Assembly (NCBI RefSeq): GCF_004331485.1
Contig: NZ_SJKD01000010.1
Span: 62,001 to 126,000, forward strand
Source: Kribbella capetownensis
GTDB lineage: Bacteria > Actinomycetota > Actinomycetes > Propionibacteriales > Kribbellaceae
DNA length: 64,000 nucleotides
Direction: 5' to 3'
The first letter of the stretch is position 1; each line of letters opens with the position of its first letter. Made by a program: the position numbers and the translations under genes. Below, piece by piece: positions 17,378-25,475 of this stretch. The notes below the pieces were generated by a model that made no database searches, had not been told where the DNA came from, and was given only the letters and a program-made list of their open reading frames with translations.

Positions 17378-18288
17378 GGTCGCGGTCAGCCAATGCAAAG
17401 GTGCACAGCCACCTCAATCGCCAGGGGAGGGCGGCGCATGTCTTCCTGATTCCCTGGCAGCTGGGCTTCCTGCTGATCACCGCGGTGCCGTTGTTCGCGT
17501 CGCTCTACCTGGCGTTCACGAACTACGACATCCTCAACCCGCCGGAGTGGACCGGGCTGGAGAACTTCCAGAGGATGATCCACGACGACCAGTTCTGGGC
17601 CTCGGTGAAGGTGACCCTGATCTACGTCGTGGTGTCGGTGCCGCTGCAACTCGGCTTCGCGTTGCTGCTGGCACTGATCCTCGACCGTGGGCTGAGTGGA
17701 CTCGCGTTCTACCGCAGCGCGTTCTACCTGCCCTCGTTGCTGGGCTCGAGCGTCGCGATCGCGATCCTGTGGCGGGAGATCTTCGGCGACGACGGACTGA
17801 TCAACAAGGGTCTGGCGTTGATCGGGATCCACGGCGAGAGCTGGCTGCAGAATCCGAAGACCGCCCTGGCCACGTTGATCGTGCTGAACGTCTGGACGTT
17901 CGGTTCTCCGATGGTGATCTTCCTGGCCGGCCTGCGGCAGATTCCGGACGAGCTGTACGAGGCGGCGAAGGTCGACGGTGCCGGGGTGTGGCGGCAGTTC
18001 ACCCACGTGACGGTGCCGCTGCTCACACCGATCATCTTCTTCAACCTGATCCTGCAGACGATCGGTGCGTTCCAGACCTTCACCCAGGCGCACATCATCA
18101 GCGGCGGCACCGGCGGCCCGGCCAACTCGACGCTGTTCTACACGCTGTACGTGTACCAGCAGGGCTTCGTTGCCTTCGACATGGGCTACGCGTCCGCGCT
18201 CGCCTGGGTGCTGATGGTGGCGATCGCTGTGGTCACCGCATTGCATTTCCTGGTCTCGAAGTACTGGGTCTTCTACGGAGACAGCTGA
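17374..18288 (+). CDS. ABC transporter permease, MalF-like
   Basis: The protein has 304 residues and six predicted membrane helices. The EAA loop is clear (ELYEAAKVDGAGVWRQF, then TVPLLTPII). This loop is where the cytoplasmic ATPase docks. It starts in the stop of the binding-protein gene, and its own stop shares one base with the next ATG. The import system has no ATPase gene in the locus, so a shared MsiK-type ATPase elsewhere in the genome is the likely motor. Confidence 0.92.
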   Translation: MRSRSANAKVHSHLNRQGRAAHVFLIPWQLGFLLITAVPLFASLYLAFTNYDILNPPEWTGLENFQRMIHDDQFWASVKVTLIYVVVSVPLQLGFALLLALILDRGLSGLAFYRSAFYLPSLLGSSVAIAILWREIFGDDGLINKGLALIGIHGESWLQNPKTALATLIVLNVWTFGSPMVIFLAGLRQIPDELYEAAKVDGAGVWRQFTHVTVPLLTPIIFFNLILQTIGAFQTFTQAHIISGGTGGPANSTLFYTLYVYQQGFVAFDMGYASALAWVLMVAIAVVTALHFLVSKYWVFYGDS

Positions 18289-19166
18289 TGGCGACTCTGA
18301 CCGCAGGTGAAGTGATCAGCAGCCCGGCGCCGGTCCGGCAAGGCCGGTTCCGGTCCGTCCTGAAGCACACCGGGCTGCTGGTCTTCGTGGCGTTCATGAT
18401 CTATCCGCTGGTGTGGATGGTGGTGAGCGCGTTCAAACCGCCCGAGCAGATCCTGACCGAGCCGGGCATCATCCCGTCCGACCTGACGTTCGAGAACTTC
18501 AAGGAAGGCTGGCACGCGCTGAACCGGCCGTTCTCGGTGTTCTTCGTCAACTCGCTGATCGTCACCCTTGGGTCGATTGCCGGCAATCTGTTCTCGTGCT
18601 CGTTGACGGCGTACGCACTGGCTCGGCTGCAGTTCCGGATGCGGAAGGTGTACTTCGCGATCACGCTGGCCTCGGTGATGCTGCCGTTCCACGTGCTGGT
18701 GATCCCGCAGTACATCTTCTTCTCCCAGCTCGACCTGGTGAACACGTACTGGCCACTGCTGATCCCGAAGTTCCTGGCCACCGACGCGTTCTTCGTCTTC
18801 TTGATGGTGCAGTTCATCCGGACCCTGCCGCGCGAGCTCGACCGGGCCGCCTGGATCGACGGCGCCGGCCCGTTCCTGACCTTCTGGTACGTCGTCCTGC
18901 CGTTGATGCGGCCGGCGTTGGTGACCACCACGATCTTCACGTTCATCTGGACGTGGAACGATTTCTTCGTACCGTTGATCTACCTGACCAGGACGAAGGT
19001 GTTCACCGTGCCGGTGGCGCTGAACTCCATGGTCGATTCCGAGACCCAGAGTGGGGTGGGCATGCTGTTCGCGATGTCGTTGCTGTCGCTGGTTCCGATC
19101 CTGATCTTCTTCGCGGTCGCGCAGAAGTACCTGATCCGCGGGATCGCGACGACGGGGCTGAAGTGA
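18288..19166 (+). CDS. ABC transporter permease, MalG-like
   Basis: The protein has 292 residues from the ATG at 18288, which overlaps the upstream TGA by one base. The open frame runs much further upstream, but that part is a shadow of the MalF-like gene. Six membrane helices and the EAA loop ELDRAAWIDGAGPFLTFWYV, then VLPLMRP, identify the second permease of a carbohydrate importer (CUT1 type). Confidence 0.92.
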   Translation: MATLTAGEVISSPAPVRQGRFRSVLKHTGLLVFVAFMIYPLVWMVVSAFKPPEQILTEPGIIPSDLTFENFKEGWHALNRPFSVFFVNSLIVTLGSIAGNLFSCSLTAYALARLQFRMRKVYFAITLASVMLPFHVLVIPQYIFFSQLDLVNTYWPLLIPKFLATDAFFVFLMVQFIRTLPRELDRAAWIDGAGPFLTFWYVVLPLMRPALVTTTIFTFIWTWNDFFVPLIYLTRTKVFTVPVALNSMVDSETQSGVGMLFAMSLLSLVPILIFFAVAQKYLIRGIATTGLK

Positions 19167-20083
19167 TGAGGATCGTTGTGGTGGGCAAAGAGTCGCCGGT
19201 GTACGTCGAGGCGGCCGCCGGCGCCGAGCTGCGGTTCGTCGACTCCCTCGACGATGCGTCGGACCTGTTCGGCGAGATGGAGGCCGTGATCGGCCGGGTG
19301 CCGCCGCCTGTGCTGGCGAAGGCGCCGAAGCTGCGGTGGGTGCACAGTCCGTCTGCCGGTGTCGACGCCGACCTGACGCCGGAGATGCTGGCGTCACCGG
19401 TGGTGCTGACGTCGAGTGCGGGCAACGGCGGCATCTCGCTGGCCGAGCATTCGCTGCTGCTGATGCTCATGCTGGACCGTGACGTGCCGCGCTGGATGCG
19501 GGCGCAGGGCGAGCACCGCTGGGACCACTTCCTGCACAGCGAGCTGTCCGGCCAGACGGTCGGCATCTACGGTCTCGGCAACTCCGGCATCGATCTCGCG
19601 CAGAAGGCGAAGGCGTTCCACATGCGGGTTCTCGGCGTACGTCGTCGCCCGGAGCAACCATCGCCGTACGTCGACGAGTTGTGCTCACTGGATCAGTTGC
19701 TGGCCGAATCGGACTTCGTCGTGGTCACCGCACCACGAACGCCATCGACGGCTGGAGTGTTCGACCGGGACGCGTTCGCGCGGATGAAGTCGTCGGCGTA
19801 CTTCATCTGCATCTCCCGCGGCGGGATCGCGGACGACGACGCGTTGCTGGAGGCGTTGCAGACCGGGCAGATCGCGGGGGCCGGGCTGGACGCGCACGGC
19901 GTGGAACCGTTGCCGCCGGAGAGCCCGTTCTGGTCGTTGCCCAACGTCATCGTGACGCCACACAACGGAGCCACCAGCACCGGTACGAGGCGCCGAAGCC
20001 AGGAGATCGTGGCCGAGAATCTGCGGCGTTTCGTCGCCGGTGAACCGCTGCACAACATCGTCGACAAGTCCGCCGGATATTAG
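19166..20083 (+). CDS. D-2-hydroxyacid dehydrogenase (NAD-dependent)
   Basis: The protein has 305 residues from the ATG at 19166, overlapping the preceding TGA by one base. The nucleotide motif is GIYGLGNSGIDLAQKAKAF near residues 130-148. Catalytic-region motifs are VVTAPRTPST, FICISRGGIADDDALLEAL and VIVTPHNGATS with the active-site histidine. The family reduces 2-oxoacids such as hydroxypyruvate or glyoxylate, or oxidises the D-hydroxyacids. In this operon it offers a second route between hydroxypyruvate and D-glycerate (inference). Confidence 0.87.
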   Translation: MRIVVVGKESPVYVEAAAGAELRFVDSLDDASDLFGEMEAVIGRVPPPVLAKAPKLRWVHSPSAGVDADLTPEMLASPVVLTSSAGNGGISLAEHSLLLMLMLDRDVPRWMRAQGEHRWDHFLHSELSGQTVGIYGLGNSGIDLAQKAKAFHMRVLGVRRRPEQPSPYVDELCSLDQLLAESDFVVVTAPRTPSTAGVFDRDAFARMKSSAYFICISRGGIADDDALLEALQTGQIAGAGLDAHGVEPLPPESPFWSLPNVIVTPHNGATSTGTRRRSQEIVAENLRRFVAGEPLHNIVDKSAGY

Positions 20084-20099
20084 TGCCACGCCCGTACAC

Positions 20100-20110
20100 T
20101 TGCCTGACCA
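20100..20110. promoter_or_regulatory. second GntR-type operator-like site, before the regulator gene
   Basis: TTGCCTGACCA matches 10 of 11 letters' worth of constraint in TNGTNNNACNA (one mismatch at the fourth position) and keeps the CTGAC core of the site at 11258. It lies 22 bp before the GTG of the GntR gene, a natural autoregulatory position. Confidence 0.4.
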
Positions 20111-20132
20111 GTTGGATTCCACAGGGGGTGCA

Positions 20133-20819
20133 GTGAGTACCGAAGCGCGCCTGGAGCTCGGGCCGTCCTCGCTGACCGATGCGCTGTACGAGTCGGTTCG
20201 CAAACGGATCGTGAACGGTGAGATCCCGCAGGGCGAGAAGCTCACCGAGGTCCGGCTGGCCACCGAGTACAACGTGGCCCGGCCGACCGCGAAGGCGGCG
20301 CTGGAGCGACTCACCGCACTCGGCCTGCTCCGGCGTACCGCGCACAAGACGGCGGTCGTTCCGGTGCTCGACCAGGCCGAGATCCGGGACCTGTTCTTCA
20401 GCCGGATGACGATCGAGAAGGCGGCGGTGTCCGCGCTGGCCGCGACCGGTGAGGTGCCGGTCGATGCGGCCCGCGCGCAGGTGGCGATCGAGTACGCCGC
20501 TCGCGACCGCCTCTTCGAGAACCAGGTCGAGGCGGACATCGCGTTCCACACCGCGTTGGTCGCCGCGGTCGGGAGCCGGCGGTTGTCCCGGATGCACGAG
20601 CTGATCATCGGCGAGGTGCACCTGACGATGGGCCAGTACCAGGCCCACCGGAAGGCCGCGCCGACCACCGTGGCCGAGGAACACGCCGCCATCCTCAAGG
20701 CGATCGAGGACGGCAACCCCGACGCTGCCGCCGACCATCTCGCCTACCACCTCGAGCAGGCCCAAGGCCGGCTGCTCACCACGCTGCAGCAGGCGTCAGA
20801 CGAGGTCGTGGCGCAGTAG
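20133..20819 (+). CDS. GntR-family regulator, FCD (FadR) subfamily
   Basis: The protein has 228 residues from the GTG at 20133, preceded by AGGGGGTGCA; a longer frame from 20040 is not protein-like. The N-terminal winged helix (LTDALYESVRKRIVNGEI, then KLTEVRLATEYNVARPTAKAAL) is followed by an all-helical FCD ligand domain with metal-binding-type acidic and histidine residues (EADIAFHTALV, AEEHAAILKAI, HLAYHLEQ). It is the probable local repressor of the carbohydrate operon, relieved by a sugar acid or related intermediate. The 3' end overlaps the convergent reductase gene by 24 bp. Confidence 0.9.
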   Translation: MSTEARLELGPSSLTDALYESVRKRIVNGEIPQGEKLTEVRLATEYNVARPTAKAALERLTALGLLRRTAHKTAVVPVLDQAEIRDLFFSRMTIEKAAVSALAATGEVPVDAARAQVAIEYAARDRLFENQVEADIAFHTALVAAVGSRRLSRMHELIIGEVHLTMGQYQAHRKAAPTTVAEEHAAILKAIEDGNPDAAADHLAYHLEQAQGRLLTTLQQASDEVVAQ

Positions 20820-21347
20820 GACGGTGCGGCCGTCGAACGCGCGGGTCTCGGCCAGGCGCAGGGTGCGGCGGCCGGTCGGCTGGTAGACGGGCTTGCCGCC
20901 GCCGAGGATCACCGGGTGCACGATCACGTGGTACTCGTCGACCAGCCCGAGCTCGGTCAGCGCGGCGGCGACACTCGAGCTACCGGTGATCAGGATGTCC
21001 TTGCCCGGCGCGTCCTTGATCGCCCTGATCTCCTCGGCGGTCCGGACGATCCGGGTGTCCCAGTCCGCGCTCTCCAGCGTGGTCGACAGTACGACCTTCG
21101 GCGTCGTACGCCAGACCGGCGCGAACGCGACCGCGTGCTCGTCCGGGTTCATCGACTCGGCGTTCGGCCAGTACGACGACATCAGCTCCCAGACCTTCCG
21201 TCCGTACAGGAAGGTGTCGGACCGGTCTGTCAGGCCCATCGAGTACTCGCCCAGCTCCGGACCGAGCTCGGCCCAGTCGAACTCGCCGTTCGGCCCCTCG
21301 ATGAACCCGTCCAGCGACTGGTGCACGTAGTACATGATCTTCCGCAT
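20796..21347 (-). CDS. dihydrofolate reductase family protein (RibD C-terminal domain)
   Basis: The protein has 183 residues from the ATG at 21347, preceded by TGGAGGAC; the frame upstream is not conserved. The RibD_C/DHFR-like fold is indicated by MYYVHQSLDGFIEGPNG, LYGRKVWELM, ILITGSSSVAAALTELGLVDEY and HPVILGGGKPVY. Such stand-alone proteins bind NADPH; most have no assigned substrate. A second member of the family lies at 24259. Confidence 0.85.
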   Translation of the reverse strand: MRKIMYYVHQSLDGFIEGPNGEFDWAELGPELGEYSMGLTDRSDTFLYGRKVWELMSSYWPNAESMNPDEHAVAFAPVWRTTPKVVLSTTLESADWDTRIVRTAEEIRAIKDAPGKDILITGSSSVAAALTELGLVDEYHVIVHPVILGGGKPVYQPTGRRTLRLAETRAFDGRTVLLRHDLV

Positions 21348-21632
21348 GATGTCCTCCAGGGTGATTGTTGTTGTACACCCTGGTCGGTCCCGTCCCAGGG
21401 GCTTTGACATCGCCCGGGAGCCCGGAAGTTCCGTGCCATTGACGAAAGGGTTCAGGGCAGGCAGGCTCGGGTCGAACGGGCGGGTCTGGGGGAGGGCCGG
21501 CGGCCCGTCGGGGGTTCAGACGCTCTCTGGGGTGAGGTTTCGCGCAACGCTCGACGGTGACGACCGGTCTGTGCGGCGCTGTGCAGTTCACGCGCGCCGC
21601 TCCGCGACACAGCGACGGGCCGGGGAGCCGAG

Positions 21633-22997
21633 ATGGGCACGATCGACAACTTGAGGGAACGCACCAGAGGTCAGATCTTCACCGAAGGTGATGAGGGGTA
21701 CGACGAGGCACGCCAGGTGCGCAACGGCATGCACGACAAGCGTCCGCGGGCCATCGTGCGGTGTGAGAACGCCGGCGACGTGATGGCCGCGATCGACTTC
21801 GCGCGGACGAACGAGCTCGACCTTGCGATCCGCGGCGGCGGGCACAGCGTCCCCGGCTTCGGCACCGTGGACGACGGTGTGGTCATCGACCTCAGCGGCA
21901 TGCGCGGGGTGCGGGTGGATCCGGCGACCCGGACGGCGCGGGCCGGCGGCGGCGCCACGTGGGGCGATCTGAACGCGGCGACGCACGCGTTCGGGCTCGC
22001 GGTCACCGGCGGCGTCGTGTCCACAACCGGTATCGGCGGATTGACCCTCGGCGGTGGCATCGGTTACCTCGCCCGCGGACTCGGGCTGTCCTGCGACAAC
22101 CTGATCTCGGCCGACGTGGTGACGGCGGACGGGCAGTTCGTGGTCGCCAGCGAGAAGGACCACGAGGATCTCTTCTGGGCGCTGCGCGGTGGTGGCGGGA
22201 ACTTCGGTGTGGTCACCGCGTTCGAGTACCGGCTGGCACCGGTGACGACGGTCTACGGCGGCCCGATGTTCTTCGAGATGTCCGACGCGACCGCGGTCGT
22301 CTCGGGCTTCCGCGACATGATCGGGGACGCACCCGAGCAGCTCGGCGGGTTCCCGGGATTCCAGATCGCCCCGCCGCTGCCGTTCATCCCCGAGGACCGG
22401 CACGGCGACCACTTCGCGCTGATCGTGGGGTGCTGGGCCGGAGATCCGGGCCGTGGCGAGGAGGAGATCTCGCGGTTCCGGGAGTTCGCGCCGGTGGTCG
22501 CCGAACATGTCGGGCCGATGCCGTATCCGGCGCTCAACAGCGCTTTCGATGCGCTCTACCCGATGGGTCTGCAGCACTACTGGAAGGCGAGCTTCGTCCG
22601 CGAGCTGACCGACGAGGCGATCCAGGCGCATCTGCGGCACGCGCCCAGCCTGCCGTCGGTGCACTCGACCGTCCACTTCTATCCGATCGACGGCGCCGTG
22701 CACCGGGTGACTCCGGACAGCACCGCGTTCGCCTACCGGGAAGCCAACTTCGCGACGGTGATCGCGGGGATGTGGCCGGACGCGGCGGACAACGAGGCCA
22801 ACATCGACTGGGTGAAGTCGTACTACGACGACATCGCACCGCACTCCGAGGCGGGCGGCTACATCAACTTCATGGCCGACGACGACCAGGGCCGGATCCG
22901 CGACAACTACAAGCAGAACTACGACCGGTTGGTCGAGGTCAAGCGCAAGTACGACCCGGGCAACCTGTTCCACCTGAACCAGAACATCGTGCCCTAG
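21633..22997 (+). CDS. FAD-binding oxidoreductase (PCMH/VAO type with BBE domain)
   Basis: The protein has 454 residues. The FAD domain contains AIRGGGHSVPGFGTVDDGVVID, where the histidine is the usual covalent FAD attachment site. It also has GGGATWGDL and TGGVVSTTGIGGLTLGGGIGYL. The C-terminal berberine-bridge-like tail ends KRKYDPGNLFHLNQNI. Relatives oxidise alcohols, sugars or natural-product intermediates; the substrate is unknown. The 285 bp upstream (21348-21632) carries no gene and only the promoters of this and the divergent reductase gene. A strong hairpin follows the stop. Confidence 0.88.
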   Translation: MGTIDNLRERTRGQIFTEGDEGYDEARQVRNGMHDKRPRAIVRCENAGDVMAAIDFARTNELDLAIRGGGHSVPGFGTVDDGVVIDLSGMRGVRVDPATRTARAGGGATWGDLNAATHAFGLAVTGGVVSTTGIGGLTLGGGIGYLARGLGLSCDNLISADVVTADGQFVVASEKDHEDLFWALRGGGGNFGVVTAFEYRLAPVTTVYGGPMFFEMSDATAVVSGFRDMIGDAPEQLGGFPGFQIAPPLPFIPEDRHGDHFALIVGCWAGDPGRGEEEISRFREFAPVVAEHVGPMPYPALNSAFDALYPMGLQHYWKASFVRELTDEAIQAHLRHAPSLPSVHSTVHFYPIDGAVHRVTPDSTAFAYREANFATVIAGMWPDAADNEANIDWVKSYYDDIAPHSEAGGYINFMADDDQGRIRDNYKQNYDRLVEVKRKYDPGNLFHLNQNIVP

Positions 22998-23006
22998 GCA
23001 ACGAAC

Positions 23007-23045
23007 GGCCGGCGCCGTACGACGGTTCGTCGTACGGCGCCGGCC
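23007..23045. terminator. bidirectional hairpin between convergent genes
   Basis: A perfect 18-bp stem (GGCCGGCGCCGTACGACG and its complement) encloses a 3-base loop. It sits between the convergent FAD oxidoreductase gene and the gene ending at 23054. No T-tract follows, as is usual in high-GC actinomycetes. Confidence 0.75.
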
Positions 23046-23053
23046 CGGTTCGC

Positions 23054-23491
23054 TCAGAGGGTGAGCAGCCGCTGGAAGAAGGCGCGGTACTTCTGCAGCG
23101 CCGAGCGCAGGTCCTCGGTCGACGGCTCACCGTCGGACCACTGCTTCTCCAGGCCCTGGTGCTGGCGTTCGAAGGATTCCGACAGGCGCTTGAGCACGTC
23201 GTCGACGAGGTTGTCGGCCTCACTCACCGCGTTGCGCGGATCGTCGACAAAGCCCTGCTGGATGACCTCCCACCGGCTCCGGTAGTCGACCATCACGTCC
23301 GAGGCCAGCAACGGCTCGTCGGCCGCCGGCGCGTCTACGGCCGGCTCACTGCTTGCCGTCGTACGGGCGTCGTCGGCGGTCATCAGGCGATCGTCATCGG
23401 TCATGCCGTCCACGCGACGGTCGTCCGTCGGCTCGCCCGTCAGGCGGTCGTCGGTCGGGTCGTTCGTGCGGCGGTCGTCGTGCATGGTCAT
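23054..23491 (-). CDS. uncharacterised soluble helical protein, paralogue of the upstream gene
   Basis: The protein has 145 residues, with an ATGA overlap with the gene upstream. The first 60 residues are an acidic, Asp/Arg/Thr-rich, repetitive and probably disordered segment (DDRRTNDPTDDRLTGEPTDD). The rest is helical: VDYRSRWEVIQQGFVDDPRNA and VSEADNLVDDVLKRLSESF. The second half matches the core of the neighbouring protein (YRVEWAQVQQSFVDQPAAA, VSDADQLVLRMM), so the pair arose by domain duplication. No function is known to me. Confidence 0.7.
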   Translation of the reverse strand: MTMHDDRRTNDPTDDRLTGEPTDDRRVDGMTDDDRLMTADDARTTASSEPAVDAPAADEPLLASDVMVDYRSRWEVIQQGFVDDPRNAVSEADNLVDDVLKRLSESFERQHQGLEKQWSDGEPSTEDLRSALQKYRAFFQRLLTL

Positions 23492-24072
23492 GCTTGCTCC
23501 TTGGCGTCGGTCGGTTGTACGCGCCGGCGTGCGGTCACGTCGTCGCTGTCGGCCAGCAAGGCCTCGACCAGCGAGCGGTAGGCGGTCACGGCCTGACGGA
23601 GCTGTTCCGTGTCGGCCTCGCCGCGCTCCTGCGCGACGGCGATCCGGTGTGCGTCGCGGTAGTGCGCCGCGACCTCCGGATGCTCCACCGAGACGTCGTT
23701 CACGCGCTGGTCGAACTCGTCGACCGGGTAGCCGGACTCGCGCATCATCCGCAGTACCAGCTGATCCGCGTCGGAGACCGCGGCCGCCGGCTGATCGACG
23801 AAGCTCTGCTGAACCTGTGCCCACTCGACCCGGTAGGCCTCGGCGGACTCGTGGCTCAGCGGCGTGATGTCGAGTCGCGAGACCCGGCGTTCGCGTCCGC
23901 GCAGTTCACGTTCGGCACTGCGCCGGTCGCCCGATTCCTCCACACTGCGCTCGTACTCCGGACCGAACCGCTCACGCAGTTGGCCGGAACGTTTGCGCTG
24001 GTAGGCGAAGAACAGCGCAGCCGCCGCGAGCAGTACAACAACGATCACGACGATTGTCAGGACGGTACCCAT
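23488..24072 (-). CDS. single-pass membrane protein with helical cytoplasmic domain
   Basis: The protein has 194 residues from the ATG at 24072, preceded by GGAGGT. One membrane helix (residues 2-24) is followed by a charged region (QRKRSGQLRERFGPEYER) and the helical domain shared with the downstream protein. The positive-inside pattern puts the domain in the cytoplasm. The coupled start of the next gene suggests a membrane-bound and a soluble version that interact through the same domain (inference). Confidence 0.75.
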   Translation of the reverse strand: MGTVLTIVVIVVVLLAAAALFFAYQRKRSGQLRERFGPEYERSVEESGDRRSAERELRGRERRVSRLDITPLSHESAEAYRVEWAQVQQSFVDQPAAAVSDADQLVLRMMRESGYPVDEFDQRVNDVSVEHPEVAAHYRDAHRIAVAQERGEADTEQLRQAVTAYRSLVEALLADSDDVTARRRVQPTDAKEQA

Positions 24073-24206
24073 CAGACCTCCAGTCCGATTCGAGTGTGCG
24101 GACCTGCGATCTGGCAAAACCGATCGCGAGGACCTGCGGCAGGCGGTCCCCAGCGCCGCCTCACATCCCCGAAACCGGACCGGTACCCACGAAGTGCGCA
24201 CACAAG

Positions 24207-24245
24207 CATCCAGCCGGCCACCGTTCGCAGGTGGGCCGGCTGGAT
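24207..24245. terminator. hairpin terminator downstream of the reductase pair
   Basis: CATCCAGCCGGCC-ACC (24207-24222) pairs with GGTGGGCCGGCTGGATG (24230-24245) around a 7-base loop. The stem of about 16 bp has one bulge. It lies just after the minus-strand gene ending at 24259 and before the promoter of the gene at 24072. Confidence 0.7.
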
Positions 24246-24258
24246 GCGAGTGCAGCGG

Positions 24259-24798
24259 TCAGGCCTTCGGCGCCAGCTTGTGCACGACGATGCCGGACTT
24301 GAACGTGGTGGTGCCGAGCAGGTCGAGGTGGGTGACGTCCACACCCTGACCCTGGAACATGGTCTCGCCGTCGGCCACCACCGGGAAGATCCAGAAGTGG
24401 TACTCGTCGACCAGCTTGTTCTCCAGCAGCGTCTTCGAGAAGGAGCCGGTGCCGAACTTGATCAGGTTCCCGCCCTCGGTCTGCTTGAGCCGGGCGACCG
24501 CCTCGGCGGCGTCACCCTCGAGCAGCTGGGCGTTCCAGGTCGTCTCCTTCAGCGTGCGGCTGGCGACGTACTTCGGCATCGCGTTGAAGGCGTCGGTGTA
24601 CGGGTCGCCGCTGCGCTGCGACCAGGCCTCGGCGAACGCCTCGTAGGTGGCGCGGCCGAGCACTTGAGCGTCGACGCCGTCCATCAGGGCCACGGAGTAG
24701 GCGGAGTGCTCGTCGTCCCAGTACGGCGTACTCCAGTTCTGCGGGTTGTCGATCGCGCCGTTCAGGGTCATGAAAGTGGATTCGATCAGCTTCCTCAT
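24259..24798 (-). CDS. dihydrofolate reductase family protein (RibD C-terminal domain)
   Basis: The protein has 179 residues. Landmarks are RKLIESTFMTLNGAIDNP, VLGRATYEAFAEAW, NLIKFGTGSFSKTLLENKLVDEYHFW and PVVADGETMF. It is a NADPH-binding DHFR-like fold of unknown substrate, only distantly similar to the protein encoded at 20796. It lies 15 bp downstream of a flavin reductase gene and is very likely co-transcribed with it. Confidence 0.87.
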   Translation of the reverse strand: MRKLIESTFMTLNGAIDNPQNWSTPYWDDEHSAYSVALMDGVDAQVLGRATYEAFAEAWSQRSGDPYTDAFNAMPKYVASRTLKETTWNAQLLEGDAAEAVARLKQTEGGNLIKFGTGSFSKTLLENKLVDEYHFWIFPVVADGETMFQGQGVDVTHLDLLGTTTFKSGIVVHKLAPKA

Positions 24799-24813
24799 GG
24801 GTCTTTCCCTTTC

Positions 24814-25377
24814 TTACTGTTGGTAAGGACGCTTCAAGCGCGCGTCCCGGAGCGCTTCGGCCCACCAGACGAGCTGGTCGAGCATGATCTTGGCGCCGGC
24901 TTCGTAGCCGGCGGTAGGCCGGGGCCAGTCACCGTCGGCGGTGAACTGTTCCCAGTAGCAGGGCAGGGCAACGGTGTTGCGGATGGTGACGGCCTGGAGC
25001 TCGGTGAAGACCTGCCGCAGTTGCGCGGTGGCGCACCGGCCACCGGACTCCCGGCCGTAGCTGACGATCGCGACCGGCTTGGCGTGCCACTCCTCGTAGT
25101 ACCAGTCCAGTGCGGTCTTCAGCGGTGCCGGGAAGCTGCAGTTGATCTCCGGAGTCACCACCGCGAACGCATCCGCGGCGGCCAGCCTCGGTGCGAGTAC
25201 GGCGACCTGAGCCGGCGTCTCGTCATCGGTGTCGGGCAGTGTCGCCGGCAGATCGGCGGTGGCCAGGTCGACCAGGTCGATCTCGAACTGCTTGGCCGCC
25301 TGCCGGGCCAGCCAGTGTGCGACGGTCGGTCCGAACCGGCCGTTGCGGGTGCTGCCGATGATCACTGCCAGTCGCAT
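24814..25377 (-). CDS. NADPH-dependent FMN reductase family protein
   Basis: The protein has 187 residues of flavodoxin-like fold. The FMN phosphate loop is IIGSTRNGRFGPTVAHWL, and the second FMN segment is VVTPEINCSFPAPLKTALDWYY, with cysteine where relatives often have histidine. SYGRESGGRCA completes the site. It probably reduces FMN, quinones or azo compounds with NAD(P)H. It is first in a two-gene unit with the RibD-like gene at 24259 and divergent from the SARP regulator gene. Confidence 0.88.
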   Translation of the reverse strand: MRLAVIIGSTRNGRFGPTVAHWLARQAAKQFEIDLVDLATADLPATLPDTDDETPAQVAVLAPRLAAADAFAVVTPEINCSFPAPLKTALDWYYEEWHAKPVAIVSYGRESGGRCATAQLRQVFTELQAVTIRNTVALPCYWEQFTADGDWPRPTAGYEAGAKIMLDQLVWWAEALRDARLKRPYQQ

Positions 25378-25475
25378 TGTCCTGCCCTCCTTTCCGGTGC
25401 TTCAGACTCTGCCGGATCGCGTTTACGGTTTCTTTCCGGTCACCGCCGGCCGGGGCGGAAAGATAGGGTGCGGCC

